Shown one piece after another: positions 35,867 to 45,002 of a DNA stretch of 64,000 nt; the stretch's first letter is position 1, and each line of letters begins with the position of its first letter. The translations under genes and the position numbers were made by a program. The DNA is from a bacterium (GTDB taxonomy: Bacteria; Fidelibacterota; Marinisomatia; Marinisomatales; TCS55). The DNA is taken from assembly GCA_004321715.1 (NCBI GenBank), contig SGYN01000002.1, forward strand, positions 1-64,000, read 5' to 3'. The notes below the pieces were generated by a model. The model was not told where the DNA came from. It saw only the letters and a list, made by a program, of their open reading frames with translations, and ran no database searches.

Positions 35867-36662
35867 TCTACCACATACAAAAAATCTAGAATTAGATATT
35901 TCAAAAGACTGGCTTACTATCTGGCTTAATCGTCCCAATAGTCGCAATGCTCTTACCAATGAAATGATTGAGGACTTTAAAAATATTTTTAATTCTATTC
36001 GCAACGATCCTTCTATACGGGGAGTTTCTTTTCGTGGTAAAGGAGGAGTATTTTGTGCAGGTGCTGACTTAAAAGAAATTAAATCTATATTTGATGGAAA
36101 ATCAAAAAAGGAAGATGTAATTCGATTTAGCATGGCAACCGGTAATCTCTTTGAATCTATAAATACTTTACCTCAAGTAACTGTAATGGTGATTGAAGGC
36201 GCTGCGATAGCTGGAGGGCTTGGTCTAGCGTGCTGTGGTGATTTTATTATTACACACAAGGATACTCGTTTTTCTTTAACCGAAACAAGGATTGGGCTTT
36301 TACCAGCACAAATTTCACCATTCATTATACAACGACTAGGTCTTGTAAAAGGGAAACAATTAATGTTAACAGCAGCACAAATAAATGGAGAAGAAGCTCT
36401 AAATATTGGTCTTGCTGATTTTGCTGGTAATACAGCATCTGAACTTGAAAATCTTGAACATAACATTAAAAGTCAGGTATTAAAATGTGCACCGGGTGCA
36501 GTTGCAGAAATAAAAGGGTTAATTAACCTTATTACGGATTTACCGAGGAGTGAATTAGTCTCCAAAGCAGGGGATAGTTTTGCTAAACAGGTATTAAGCG
36601 ATGAAGGTCGTGAAGGTATTGCTTCCTTTCTTGAAAAACGGAAGCCAACATGGGAAGTGTAG
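35859..36662 (+). CDS. Enoyl-CoA hydratase/isomerase, AtuE/LiuC (methylglutaconyl-CoA hydratase)-like
   Basis: A 267-residue crotonase-fold protein. The oxyanion-hole FCAGADLKEI and GAAIAGGLGLA are present. The second catalytic glutamate is kept in TETRIGLLPAQISPFI, a pattern typical of methylglutaconyl- or isohexenylglutaconyl-CoA hydratases; the first crotonase glutamate is replaced by glycine (GGLGLA). The ATG at 35859 overlaps the AtuA-like stop; the TTG at 35838 is less likely. With AtuA next door, hydration of a branched or isoprenoid glutaconyl-CoA is a reasonable guess, but a generic enoyl-CoA hydratase is possible. Confidence 0.85.
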   Translation: MTNLPHTKNLELDISKDWLTIWLNRPNSRNALTNEMIEDFKNIFNSIRNDPSIRGVSFRGKGGVFCAGADLKEIKSIFDGKSKKEDVIRFSMATGNLFESINTLPQVTVMVIEGAAIAGGLGLACCGDFIITHKDTRFSLTETRIGLLPAQISPFIIQRLGLVKGKQLMLTAAQINGEEALNIGLADFAGNTASELENLEHNIKSQVLKCAPGAVAEIKGLINLITDLPRSELVSKAGDSFAKQVLSDEGREGIASFLEKRKPTWEV

Positions 36663-36779
36663 AGAAGTCATTTGATATCCTTCGAGCCAATGTACATTCT
36701 AAGGTACAATATAAGATTCATAAAATAATAGACTGGATTTATCTAATATCTTCGTGAAATTATAAGAAAAGGAAAAGTA

Positions 36780-37601
36780 ATGAGTATTTTAAAGAATAAA
36801 ACAGTATTTATCACAGGCGGTAGCCGTGGAATAGGAAAGGCAATAGGAATAAGGTTGGCTAAAGAAGGTGCTAATATAGTAATTGCAGCAAAAACTGTTG
36901 AACCACATCCAAAATTACCTGGGACAATTTATACAGCTGCGGATGAAATGGATAAAGCTGGTGGAAAGGGATTAGCAATTTGTACAGATATTCGATTTGA
37001 AGATCAAGTTAAAGCTGCTATAGAACAGACTATAGATACTTTTAATGGAATAGATATTCTAATTAATAATGCCAGTGCAATTCAACTTACAGGAACATTA
37101 GAAACTGAAATGAAAAGATTTGATCTTATGCATCAAATTAATGTTCGTGGAACATATATGACTTCAAAACAGTGTATACCTTACTTAAAGAAAGCAAATA
37201 ACCCACATATTCTAAACCTATCACCGCCATTAAATATGGAAACAAGATGGTTCGCTCCCCACGTAGCATATACAATGTCTAAATTTGGGATGAGTATGTG
37301 TGTTTTAGGAATGGCAGGAGAATTAAAAAAGGATGGTATTGGAGTAAACGCCCTTTGGCCAAAAACTGTAATTAAAACTGCAGCTGTTCAAAATCTACTA
37401 GGGGGTGATAAAGTAATGGAAAAAGCTCGTACGCCTAATATAATGGGTGATGCAGCTTTTGCCATTTTAAGTAAGAAGAGTTCTGAGTGTACAGGAAATT
37501 ATTTTATTGATGAAGAAATACTACGGTCAGAGGGAGTAACTGATTTTAGTAATTATTCTAATCTATCTGATAGTGAGTTAATGCCAGATTTCTTTATATA
37601 G
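36780..37601 (+). CDS. HSDL2-like short-chain dehydrogenase
   Basis: A 273-residue SDR with TGGSRGIG (12-19), NNAS (96-99), catalytic S148 in NLSPP and YTMSK (Y164, K168). The segment AAKTVEPHPKLPGTIYTAA is a hallmark of the HSDL2/AtuB-AtuG-like subfamily, whose members act on fatty acyl or terpenoid substrates. An AAGGAAAAG site precedes the ATG. It is 117 bases after the hydratase gene, so it may have its own promoter, and it converges on the acyl-CoA ligase gene with six bases between the stops. Confidence 0.87.
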   Translation: MSILKNKTVFITGGSRGIGKAIGIRLAKEGANIVIAAKTVEPHPKLPGTIYTAADEMDKAGGKGLAICTDIRFEDQVKAAIEQTIDTFNGIDILINNASAIQLTGTLETEMKRFDLMHQINVRGTYMTSKQCIPYLKKANNPHILNLSPPLNMETRWFAPHVAYTMSKFGMSMCVLGMAGELKKDGIGVNALWPKTVIKTAAVQNLLGGDKVMEKARTPNIMGDAAFAILSKKSSECTGNYFIDEEILRSEGVTDFSNYSNLSDSELMPDFFI

Positions 37602-37607
37602 CAAGAA

Positions 37608-39437
37608 TTAATACATTTCATTTATTAACTCTTGGTAGTTATTTATAACTACTTTCCTTTTCACTTTTAATGTAGGGGTTACTTCATCCTTATCTTGATC
37701 TAATTCTTCTTCAAGAATACGAAATTTTTTCACTGTTTCATAACTAGCTAAATCTCTATTTAATAGTGAGATTTCACCTTTAATTAAATCAATGACTTTT
37801 TGTTTTTTTGTTAAATCAGATAAATCCTGATACATTATTCTATTATCTTTAGCAAACTTAGCAATCTCGTCTTCATCTAAAGTTATTAAAGCAGTTAAAT
37901 ATGGTTTTTTATCTCCATAAACCATTGCAAGGCTAATATACGGGCTTGTTTTTAATAGATTCTCAATATTTTGTGGAGCAACATTTTTTCCACCAGCCGT
38001 TATAATAATATCTTTCTTCCTATCAGTAATAAACAAATATCCATCCTCATCTAAATATCCAATATCACCTGTATGTAACCAAATATCTCCATTCTCATCA
38101 GGAATTAACAATTCTTTTGTGTCCTCTTCGTTCTTATAATATCCAGAAATATTTTGTGGACACTTTGTGCAAATTTCACCATCAGCTGCAATCTTAATTT
38201 GCGTATTAGCCAAAGCTTGACCAACTGATCCAATCTTCGCTTCACCAATTTTATTTCCTGTCACAATCCCTGTTGTTTCCGTCATTCCATATCCTTCATA
38301 AATATCAAGCCCAATCCAATGAAAATATCTTATAATATTTGGAGAGATTGGCGCTGCACCAGAAAGTAAATATCGAATATTACCTCCAAACATATCTTTT
38401 ATTTTTCTGAAAACAAGAAAATGTGCTAATAATCTATTTAATCTTATCCAAAAATTTGGGTTTCTCCCTTCGTCTTTTAATTCTGAATACTTTTTCCCTA
38501 CAGATATAGCCCAATTATAAATTGTTTTTTGAAAAGCTGTCGCGCCTTTTATTGCAATAGAAATCTTGGCATAAAATTTTTCAAATATTCTGGGAGTACC
38601 AAACATAACTGTTGGCCCTGTCTGTCGAAGATTATACGGTAAATCTTCAAGACTATCCGCATAAACTGTTACATACCCTGAATACAATTTTATAAAATGA
38701 CCTAATAATCTTTCTGCGATATGTGATAGAGGTAAATAGGATATTCCTAGATCATTTCTATAGGTAGGCAATAGATCTGGTAAGCTTTTTGCAACAGAAA
38801 TAACATTATTACTGTTAAACATACCTGCTTTTGGATCCCCTGTAGTCCCAGAAGTATAGGTTAAACTGATAATGTCGTCTGGTTTTATAGAATGTAATTT
38901 TTCTTCATAATTGCCGATATTTTTTGCGCGATGAGATACTCCTACTTCTCGAAATTTTTTAATTGATACAACATTAGGTAATTCATTTGGAATATATTTA
39001 TCTATAACTACTACTTTTTTTACTTCAGATAATTCACCCCAGATTGATAACATTTTATCTAGCTGCTCCTGATCCTCTACAAATACAATCTTACTTTCAC
39101 TATGCTTCACAATATATTTAACCTGTTCTTCCGTGTTTGATGCATAAACAGGTGCAGTTATACATCCTATTCCCATTAAAGCCATATCAATTACAACCCA
39201 CTCCAGTCTTGTCTCTGATAAAATTGAAACCTTGTCTCCTTTTTTTAGTCCCTCAGCAATTAATGCATGCCCTAAATCTCTTGCCCAATCTCCATAATCA
39301 TTCCATGTATGACTTTCCCATATACCTTTATTTTTACGCCACATAGTAACATCATTTCCATAATTTTCAACATTGTACCAAAATAATTTTGGTACTGTAT
39401 TTATGATATTAGTATCTGGCTTATCCATCATCTCCAT
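37608..39437 (-). CDS. Long-chain-fatty-acid-CoA ligase (FadD15-like AMP-binding enzyme)
   Basis: A 609-residue ATP-dependent acyl-CoA synthetase. Motifs include YTSGTTGDPKAG (about 194-205), YGMTETTGIV, WLHTGDIGYLDEDG and DRKKDIIITAGGKNVAP, with LKVKRKVV carrying the C-terminal lysine region. The ATG at 39437 shares a base with the livF stop (TAATG) and has GGGGAGG just upstream; the ATG at 39449 would bury that ribosome site. Being the last gene of a Liv-type transporter operon, it probably activates the imported acid. Chain-length preference cannot be read from sequence. Confidence 0.92.
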   Translation of the reverse strand: MEMMDKPDTNIINTVPKLFWYNVENYGNDVTMWRKNKGIWESHTWNDYGDWARDLGHALIAEGLKKGDKVSILSETRLEWVVIDMALMGIGCITAPVYASNTEEQVKYIVKHSESKIVFVEDQEQLDKMLSIWGELSEVKKVVVIDKYIPNELPNVVSIKKFREVGVSHRAKNIGNYEEKLHSIKPDDIISLTYTSGTTGDPKAGMFNSNNVISVAKSLPDLLPTYRNDLGISYLPLSHIAERLLGHFIKLYSGYVTVYADSLEDLPYNLRQTGPTVMFGTPRIFEKFYAKISIAIKGATAFQKTIYNWAISVGKKYSELKDEGRNPNFWIRLNRLLAHFLVFRKIKDMFGGNIRYLLSGAAPISPNIIRYFHWIGLDIYEGYGMTETTGIVTGNKIGEAKIGSVGQALANTQIKIAADGEICTKCPQNISGYYKNEEDTKELLIPDENGDIWLHTGDIGYLDEDGYLFITDRKKDIIITAGGKNVAPQNIENLLKTSPYISLAMVYGDKKPYLTALITLDEDEIAKFAKDNRIMYQDLSDLTKKQKVIDLIKGEISLLNRDLASYETVKKFRILEEELDQDKDEVTPTLKVKRKVVINNYQELINEMY

Positions 39438-40177
39438 TATCCTCCCCATAGTTTTTCTCTACGGGTATATTTGCCTTCGCCTAAATATTGTTCACGAACT
39501 TTTTCTTCTTTTATTAGCTCATCATAGGTGCCACTTAAAAATATTTTTCCTGTTGTTAAAACATAACCGTAATCTGCGATTTTTAACGCATAGTTTACAT
39601 TTTGTTCAACTAACAATATTGTAACACCTGATTTATGTAATTCTTTTATAGTAGCAAAAATATCTTTAACTAGTAATGGTGATAAGCCCATTGATGGTTC
39701 ATCTAAAAGTAATAATCTAGGCTTTATCATTAATGCGCGAGAAATCGCTAACATCTGTTGTTCCCCACCACTTAATGTGCCCGCTAACTGATCTTTGCGT
39801 TTTTTTAATATAGGGAAATGTATATAAGCTTCTTCCATTCTTTGTCTTAATAATTCTTTTTCCTTAATTAAGAATCCACCCATAAATAAGTTGTCATACA
39901 CTGTCAAATCTGGAAATATCCTTCGCCATTCAGGGACTTGGCTAATACCCATAGAAACAATTTTTTCTGGATCTTTTCTATCAATTCGAATATTATTAAA
40001 ATGAATGGTTCCATTTTCTGGCTCAACCAACCCACTAATTGTTTTTAATATTGTTGACTTACCTGCTCCATTTGCTCCTAAAATAGTTACAAGCTGACCT
40101 TCTTCAACATTAAGTGAAACTCCATGTAGTGCTTTTATTTTTCCATAGTATGTTTCAACTCCAGCTAGTTTAAGCAT
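39437..40177 (-). CDS. livF: Liv-type ABC importer ATPase LivF
   Basis: A 246-residue ATPase: Walker A GANGAGKST (34-42), signature LSGGEQQ (135-141), and Walker B LLLLDEPSMGL near residue 160. YVLTTGKIFLSG near the end is typical of LivF. It forms the nucleotide-binding pair with LivG. Start and livG stop overlap by eight bases, and its stop overlaps the ligase start, so expression is coupled. Confidence 0.93.
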   Translation of the reverse strand: MLKLAGVETYYGKIKALHGVSLNVEEGQLVTILGANGAGKSTILKTISGLVEPENGTIHFNNIRIDRKDPEKIVSMGISQVPEWRRIFPDLTVYDNLFMGGFLIKEKELLRQRMEEAYIHFPILKKRKDQLAGTLSGGEQQMLAISRALMIKPRLLLLDEPSMGLSPLLVKDIFATIKELHKSGVTILLVEQNVNYALKIADYGYVLTTGKIFLSGTYDELIKEEKVREQYLGEGKYTRREKLWGG

Positions 40178-40931
40178 TAAGTGGTTCTCCTAAATATGAC
40201 TCAATAACTTTAGGGTCATCTTTAATAATCTGCGGCTCGCCCAAAGCAATAACTTTTCCTGATTCTAAAACACAAATTTGATCCGAAATGCTCATGACTA
40301 AATTCATATCGTGCTCTACCAATAAAACTGTTACTCCAAGTTCATCTCTTATATCTCTAATTATATTTGCTATTTCTCTAGTCTCTTGATCATTCATCCC
40401 AGCAGCGGGTTCATCCAGTAAAATTAATTTTGGTTTTGATACAAGAGCTCTAGCAATTTCGGCTAACTTTTGAATACCAAATGGTTGCCCCATCATAAAC
40501 TTTTGCTCATAATTTGCAATCCCTAAAAAATCCATAATTTCAAGGGCCATTGATTCTTCAATTTTTCTTTGATCTCTACTAACTAATCTCTTAAGTGTTC
40601 CCAACGTATCAATTCTACTATTCGCCCCTAAAAGGATGTTATCTAATACTGTCATAAATGGAATATTCTGAACATTTTGAAACGTACGTGATATACCTGA
40701 ACGAATAATACGATAAGTCTTCTTATTTAATAAATCATTGCCACAAAAATTTATTGTTCCGTTTTGGGGTTTATTAAATCCATTTATACAATTAAATAGT
40801 GTTGTTTTACCAGAGCCATTAGGTCCGATAAGAGAAAAAATTTCATTTTCTTTTACTGTAAAAGAAACCTTATCTAGCGCAACCAATCCAGAAAAACGCA
40901 TTGTTAAACTATCAATATTAAGATCTGTCAT
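40170..40931 (-). CDS. livG: Liv-type ABC importer ATPase LivG
   Basis: A 253-residue ATPase with Walker A GPNGSGKT (36-43), ISRTFQNVQNIPFMTVLDN characteristic of LivG, and Walker B LILLDEPAAGMN followed by VEHDMNLVM. The signature motif is unusual (PFGIQKLAEIARAL), though LivG proteins often deviate here. It begins just after a strong hairpin that separates it from the binding-protein gene. Confidence 0.93.
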   Translation of the reverse strand: MTDLNIDSLTMRFSGLVALDKVSFTVKENEIFSLIGPNGSGKTTLFNCINGFNKPQNGTINFCGNDLLNKKTYRIIRSGISRTFQNVQNIPFMTVLDNILLGANSRIDTLGTLKRLVSRDQRKIEESMALEIMDFLGIANYEQKFMMGQPFGIQKLAEIARALVSKPKLILLDEPAAGMNDQETREIANIIRDIRDELGVTVLLVEHDMNLVMSISDQICVLESGKVIALGEPQIIKDDPKVIESYLGEPLNA

Positions 40932-40937
40932 AAAAGA

Positions 40938-40967
40938 TTTAGGGCTCTGTAATAACAGAGCCCTAAA
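40938..40967 (-). terminator. Intra-operon hairpin (terminator/attenuator) between livK and livG
   Basis: A perfect 12-base-pair stem (40938-40949 with 40956-40967, containing AGGGCTCTG) and a six-base loop. On the minus strand it is followed by TCTTTT and then the livG start. It likely causes partial termination or protects the upstream mRNA, so that the binding protein exceeds the ATPases. Confidence 0.8.
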
Positions 40968-40982
40968 TATGCTAAGTATTTT

Positions 40983-42149
40983 TTATTCGAGCCAATCAGA
41001 AATGACGACTTGCTCGCCATTCTGCATTTGAACAAGTTTTACTTTGTCTACCCCGGCATGATCATTTCGACTGTATGTAATAGGTGGAAATGTATTTGAT
41101 TTCCATTCATCGAATGACTCTAAGCCCTTAACCAAGCTATTGCGTGTAGGGTTTTTACCAGCACGGCTAAGACCTTCAACTAAAAGCATAGCCGTAGCAA
41201 ATCCATAATAATGGTATAATCCAATGTAAGGTTGAGGAATATCATATTTTTCACAAAGCTCTCTATATAATTTTGGACCAGCTTCATCGGAATTCCACAT
41301 ATATGCCCAGTATGTAGCTGTAAATCCTTCTCCAGCTGATCCTGCCATTTTTCCAACTCTGGCATCAATCGTTGGACCTGTACCATAAAAGTTTGGCTTA
41401 AAATTCATTGCTTCTGCTGTTTTCATTATTACCACAGGTTCCCGAACAATTCCAGCAATAATAACATCTGTTAAACCACCTTTTAATAAATTCATAGTTT
41501 GACCTTTAAAGTCAACAGCTCCACGTTGGTATGATTCCTTTTGAACTGTTACGCCATATTTTAATTCTACTCTGGATATGCCTAAAAGAACGTTCTGACC
41601 ATAATCATCATCTTGATAAACTAATCCGATTTTAGCATCCGAATTCTTTCCAATAATATAATCGACAAGTATTTCTGCTTGTCTATCATATCCAGTGTCC
41701 GTGTGAAAAATTAAATCACCAGCCTGCTTTGTTAAATCAGACATTGTACCAGAATTAGTTGCTGGTGCAATTAAAGGGGTACCTGTTTCTGCTAAAATTG
41801 GTCGGATAGCCTCACATGGTGATGTACCAATAACTTGGAACATACAAAAGACTTGATCTTTTTCAATTAGCTTCTTTGTTGCAGCAACTGCCTTTTGTGG
41901 ATTATACTGATGATCTTCAATAAGCATTTTAATACTTCTTCCATTTACTCCACCTTGATCGTTAATGTATTTAAAATACATATTTGATCCATTCGGTATA
42001 ATCGCACCTAGCTCCTTCATTGGCCCACTAAGATCTTGAACATTTCCAATAAGAATTTCAGAATCTGTAATCCCAGGCGAAGGTGCACGCTTTACACAGC
42101 CTGGACCAAAAAGTCCAATAACTATAAGAACTCCTATTATTTTTTTCAT
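40983..42149 (-). CDS. Liv-type ABC importer substrate-binding lipoprotein
   Basis: A 388-residue periplasmic-binding lipoprotein (GLFGPGC, C18) of the LivK/Peripla_BP_6 fold, with EILIGNVQDLSGPMKELG at the mature N-terminus and QDDDYGQNVLLG in the middle. The ligand class is broad: branched amino acids, amides, aromatic or aliphatic acids. A strong AGGAGGAG ribosome site precedes the ATG. It lies between the permease genes and the ATPase genes, with an acyl-CoA ligase in the operon, so an organic acid ligand is plausible. Confidence 0.9.
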   Translation of the reverse strand: MKKIIGVLIVIGLFGPGCVKRAPSPGITDSEILIGNVQDLSGPMKELGAIIPNGSNMYFKYINDQGGVNGRSIKMLIEDHQYNPQKAVAATKKLIEKDQVFCMFQVIGTSPCEAIRPILAETGTPLIAPATNSGTMSDLTKQAGDLIFHTDTGYDRQAEILVDYIIGKNSDAKIGLVYQDDDYGQNVLLGISRVELKYGVTVQKESYQRGAVDFKGQTMNLLKGGLTDVIIAGIVREPVVIMKTAEAMNFKPNFYGTGPTIDARVGKMAGSAGEGFTATYWAYMWNSDEAGPKLYRELCEKYDIPQPYIGLYHYYGFATAMLLVEGLSRAGKNPTRNSLVKGLESFDEWKSNTFPPITYSRNDHAGVDKVKLVQMQNGEQVVISDWLE

Positions 42150-42170
42150 AATAACTCCTCCTCTTAATTA

Positions 42171-43202
42171 TTACGTAAATCGTTGTCTTGGATTAAAGGG
42201 AAATAATTTCCAATATATGCGCATTTTAAGCCACATACCATATAAACCCATGGGTTGGAATATAATAAACAAAAACATAATAAGTCCGAAAATCAATGAT
42301 TGAATATCGCCAGCTTGAGTATTAAATATTAATTGAATTTGATCTTCAATTAATGGCACAAATAAATTATCTAATAATACAATAAATAGAGATCCTAGCA
42401 CGGCTCCATAAATAGAGCTAGCTCCGCCAACAAGCACCATAATTATAAAATATATCGATAATAATATGTCAAAATGGTCTGTAGAAATAAATGAGCTAGT
42501 ATGCGCAAATAATACACCGGCGAACCCTGCGAATAGACCTGAAATAAAAAATGCTAACATTTTATATTGAGATAAATTTATCCCAGAAGCCTCAGCGGCC
42601 TGTTCAGAGTCTCTTATTGCCATAAAAGATCTACCTATTTTTGATGTTGCAATACGACGACCAATTACTATAGCAATAATTACAAACGTATATATCAAAT
42701 AATAATTATCCCAATCTGATTTGATTGTATACCCAAAAAGTACTGGAGAAGACACTTCTAGTCCCGCTGATCCTTGAGTCCAATCACGAAAAGAAATAAT
42801 AATTCTTTTAACAATGAATCCAAAACCCATTGTGGTAAGGCCTAAGTACATACCTGAGATTCTCAAAGCAGGGAAACCAATTATAAAACCAAATATGCCT
42901 ACGATAATTGGCGAGAATATTAAGGATAATGAAAAAGGAACTCCTAACTGATCAACCATTATAGCTGAAGTATAGGCCCCAACTGCCAAGAATGCAGCAT
43001 GTCCAAGAGATACAAGTCCTGTAAACCCACTGAGGAGATCTAAACCTACATTTAATATGATATATATACCTGCCAAATTCAGAACGAATAAATAATATTT
43101 ATAACTAAATGTGACACCTTTTAAAATAACAGGTAGTAAGAAAACAAATATAATTAGGATGGGAATCCAATAAAGATTCTCGTGCTCATAACGATCTTTC
43201 AT
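42171..43202 (-). CDS. livM: Liv-type ABC importer permease LivM
   Basis: A 343-residue inner-membrane permease with about ten helices. LNVGLDLLSGFTGLVSLGHAAFLAVGAYTSA and the cytoplasmic coupling region RSFMAIRDSEQAAEASGI are diagnostic of LivM. Its start codon shares one base with the livH stop. Confidence 0.94.
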   Translation of the reverse strand: MKDRYEHENLYWIPILIIFVFLLPVILKGVTFSYKYYLFVLNLAGIYIILNVGLDLLSGFTGLVSLGHAAFLAVGAYTSAIMVDQLGVPFSLSLIFSPIIVGIFGFIIGFPALRISGMYLGLTTMGFGFIVKRIIISFRDWTQGSAGLEVSSPVLFGYTIKSDWDNYYLIYTFVIIAIVIGRRIATSKIGRSFMAIRDSEQAAEASGINLSQYKMLAFFISGLFAGFAGVLFAHTSSFISTDHFDILLSIYFIIMVLVGGASSIYGAVLGSLFIVLLDNLFVPLIEDQIQLIFNTQAGDIQSLIFGLIMFLFIIFQPMGLYGMWLKMRIYWKLFPFNPRQRFT

Positions 43203-44131
43203 TACACTTTTTTCACTTTCTCAACTCCGAATAAGCCATCTGGCTTTACCATTAAAACTGCAATAAGTACAAACCAGGCAATAATATCATTTATTTCCTT
43301 TATCCACTCAAAATGAAATGATAAAGTACCCAAACTAATAGTTTCAATTACACCAAGAATTACTCCACCTACAATTGCTCCTGGAATTGACCCAAAGCCT
43401 CCTAAAACTGCTGCTGGAAATGCTTTTAAGCCTAAAAACCCCATTGTTGTATCCAATAATGCAATTCTTGGTGCAAGTAAAACACCGCTTATTGTTGCTA
43501 CTAAGGCAGAAAAAATCCATACCAAAGCATATATTTTTTTTATAGGTATACCCATAAGTTGTGCAGCAATCGGGTCTTCAGACGTCGCCTGCATTGCTAT
43601 CCCCCATTTTGTATAATGGAAAATAAAATAAAAAATAACAACCAAAGTAATTGCACTACCAATAATAAATAAATCAAGAATAGATATAACTATAGTTCCA
43701 AATGTTATTGAACCACCACCAAAAGGAGATATGGGCATTAATGCAATAGGTCCAGCAATCATTGCAACCAATGCGCGCATAATTATGGCCAAACTTAGAG
43801 TAGCCATTATTACGGAAAAGATTGGTTGATCTTTCAACGGTCGATTAATAATGAAATCAAGAAAAAAGCCAAATAATACGGAAAAAATTATACTGCAAGT
43901 CAATGCAACGATAAAGGTCCAAGCACTTGGCTCTCCACTATTAGATAAAAAAGTAGATACAAAATAAAAGTTGACGTAAGCGCCTACCATCATTAGATCT
44001 CCTTGTGCAAAATTAACGACCTCTGTGGCTTTATATATCATGGTAAAACCCAAAGCAATAAGAGCATATATTGATCCTAACGCAATGCCACTAATTACCT
44101 CTTGGCTAATACCTGAGAAGATATCTGTCAT
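43202..44131 (-). CDS. livH: Liv-type ABC importer permease LivH
   Basis: A 309-residue inner-membrane permease with about eight helices. GIALGSIYALIALGFTMIYKATEVVNFAQGDLMMVGAY at the N-terminus and the coupling region ATSEDPIAAQLMGI are LivH hallmarks. It starts inside the last codons of the MaoC-type gene (ATGA overlap), which ties the hydratase to transport. Confidence 0.94.
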   Translation of the reverse strand: MTDIFSGISQEVISGIALGSIYALIALGFTMIYKATEVVNFAQGDLMMVGAYVNFYFVSTFLSNSGEPSAWTFIVALTCSIIFSVLFGFFLDFIINRPLKDQPIFSVIMATLSLAIIMRALVAMIAGPIALMPISPFGGGSITFGTIVISILDLFIIGSAITLVVIFYFIFHYTKWGIAMQATSEDPIAAQLMGIPIKKIYALVWIFSALVATISGVLLAPRIALLDTTMGFLGLKAFPAAVLGGFGSIPGAIVGGVILGVIETISLGTLSFHFEWIKEINDIIAWFVLIAVLMVKPDGLFGVEKVKKV

Positions 44132-44436
44132 CTAGTTGTTGCCTTCCCTCTCAATACTCTATTACCATTTTGGTTGGTTACTTCAATATCAATTTCAGCA
44201 TTATTCATTTCACTTTCGAAATTGAGTTCATCACCAGGCAATACAGGATTTAAAAAACGAACTTTAAAAGTTTCCACTTTAGAAGGATGATCATTTTTAA
44301 TAATATGTTTCGCTGTTAAACCCATTGTGCACATACCTTGAAGAATAATATCGGGTAAACCATTCGCTTGCGCAAATTCGCGATCAATGTGAATAAGATT
44401 AAAATCTAAGCTTGCTCCAGCATAGAAATATGGCAT
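44128..44436 (-). CDS. MaoC-like hot-dog dehydratase, catalytic-type subunit (HadB-like)
   Basis: A 102-residue single hot-dog domain of the MaoC family with a hydratase-2-like active-site pattern: YAGASLDFNLIH (D11, H16; usual proline replaced by leucine). It probably pairs with the neighbouring FAS1-DH/MaoC-N protein to form an (R)-specific enoyl-CoA or hydroxyacyl dehydratase, as HadAB/HadBC do in mycobacteria. The ATG at 44436 has no ribosome site. An in-frame ATT at 44472 lies eight bases after GAGGGGAG and would add the IKEKSKIRIGKY strand that homologues usually have, so the true start may be 44472. Confidence 0.8.
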   Translation of the reverse strand: MPYFYAGASLDFNLIHIDREFAQANGLPDIILQGMCTMGLTAKHIIKNDHPSKVETFKVRFLNPVLPGDELNFESEMNNAEIDIEVTNQNGNRVLRGKATTR

Positions 44437-44477
44437 GTATTTACCAATTCTAATTTTTGATTTTTCTTTAATTTGTA

Positions 44478-44927
44478 TTACTCCCCTCTAATAATCAATC
44501 TATAAGTTGCGGTACAAACTAACTTATCGTTTTGATTTGTAGAAGTAGTCATAATCTCTATAACCTGGTTATCTTTGCCAGAACGATTCGTTTTATTAAA
44601 ATGTTTTACTACTTCAGCGGTTGTATGGATACGATCTCCCGCACGAGCAGGATCTCCAAAATTATATTCTTGTTCTCCATGTACTAATCTGGGTACGAGT
44701 TTAGAAAATTGAGAATCTAAATAAAGATTCTTTAATGCTGGCTGGCAATAAATTGCTGCAAATGTTGGAGGGGCAAATGGATGCCCACCATCAAGAGATT
44801 TTACAAAGTCACGGTCAGTATAATGGGGGTTTTTATCTCCCATTACCTCAACGAATTCTTTTATTTTTTCAAAACTGATTTCATAATCAGCTTCATATTT
44901 TTTCCCAATAATATTATTAGTTGACAT
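44478..44927 (-). CDS. MaoC N-terminal / FAS1-like dehydratase domain protein (HadA/HadC-like)
   Basis: A 149-residue hot-dog protein of the MaoC_dehydrat_N type. Marks include FVEVMGDKNPHYTD (G30-Y36 core), FAPPTFAAIY, and LVHGEQEYNFGDPARAGDRIHT. Such subunits bind the acyl chain and partner with a short MaoC protein, which is the next gene. It is first in the operon with livHMKGF and fadD, after a 75-base spacer, implying that hydration of an enoyl-CoA is linked to the imported substrate. Confidence 0.85.
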   Translation of the reverse strand: MSTNNIIGKKYEADYEISFEKIKEFVEVMGDKNPHYTDRDFVKSLDGGHPFAPPTFAAIYCQPALKNLYLDSQFSKLVPRLVHGEQEYNFGDPARAGDRIHTTAEVVKHFNKTNRSGKDNQVIEIMTTSTNQNDKLVCTATYRLIIRGE

Positions 44928-45002
44928 ATATATTTTTAGTAATCAAATAATTTACAAATCAATTGCCAATAAATAAATCATCGGTTACAATGAAAGAAAA
45001 AA

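Noticed and set aside
36690-36720. TGTAC...GTACA inverted repeat in the spacer before the HSDL2-like SDR
   Set aside because: Five-base arms are expected by chance; no matching second copy elsewhere was noticed.
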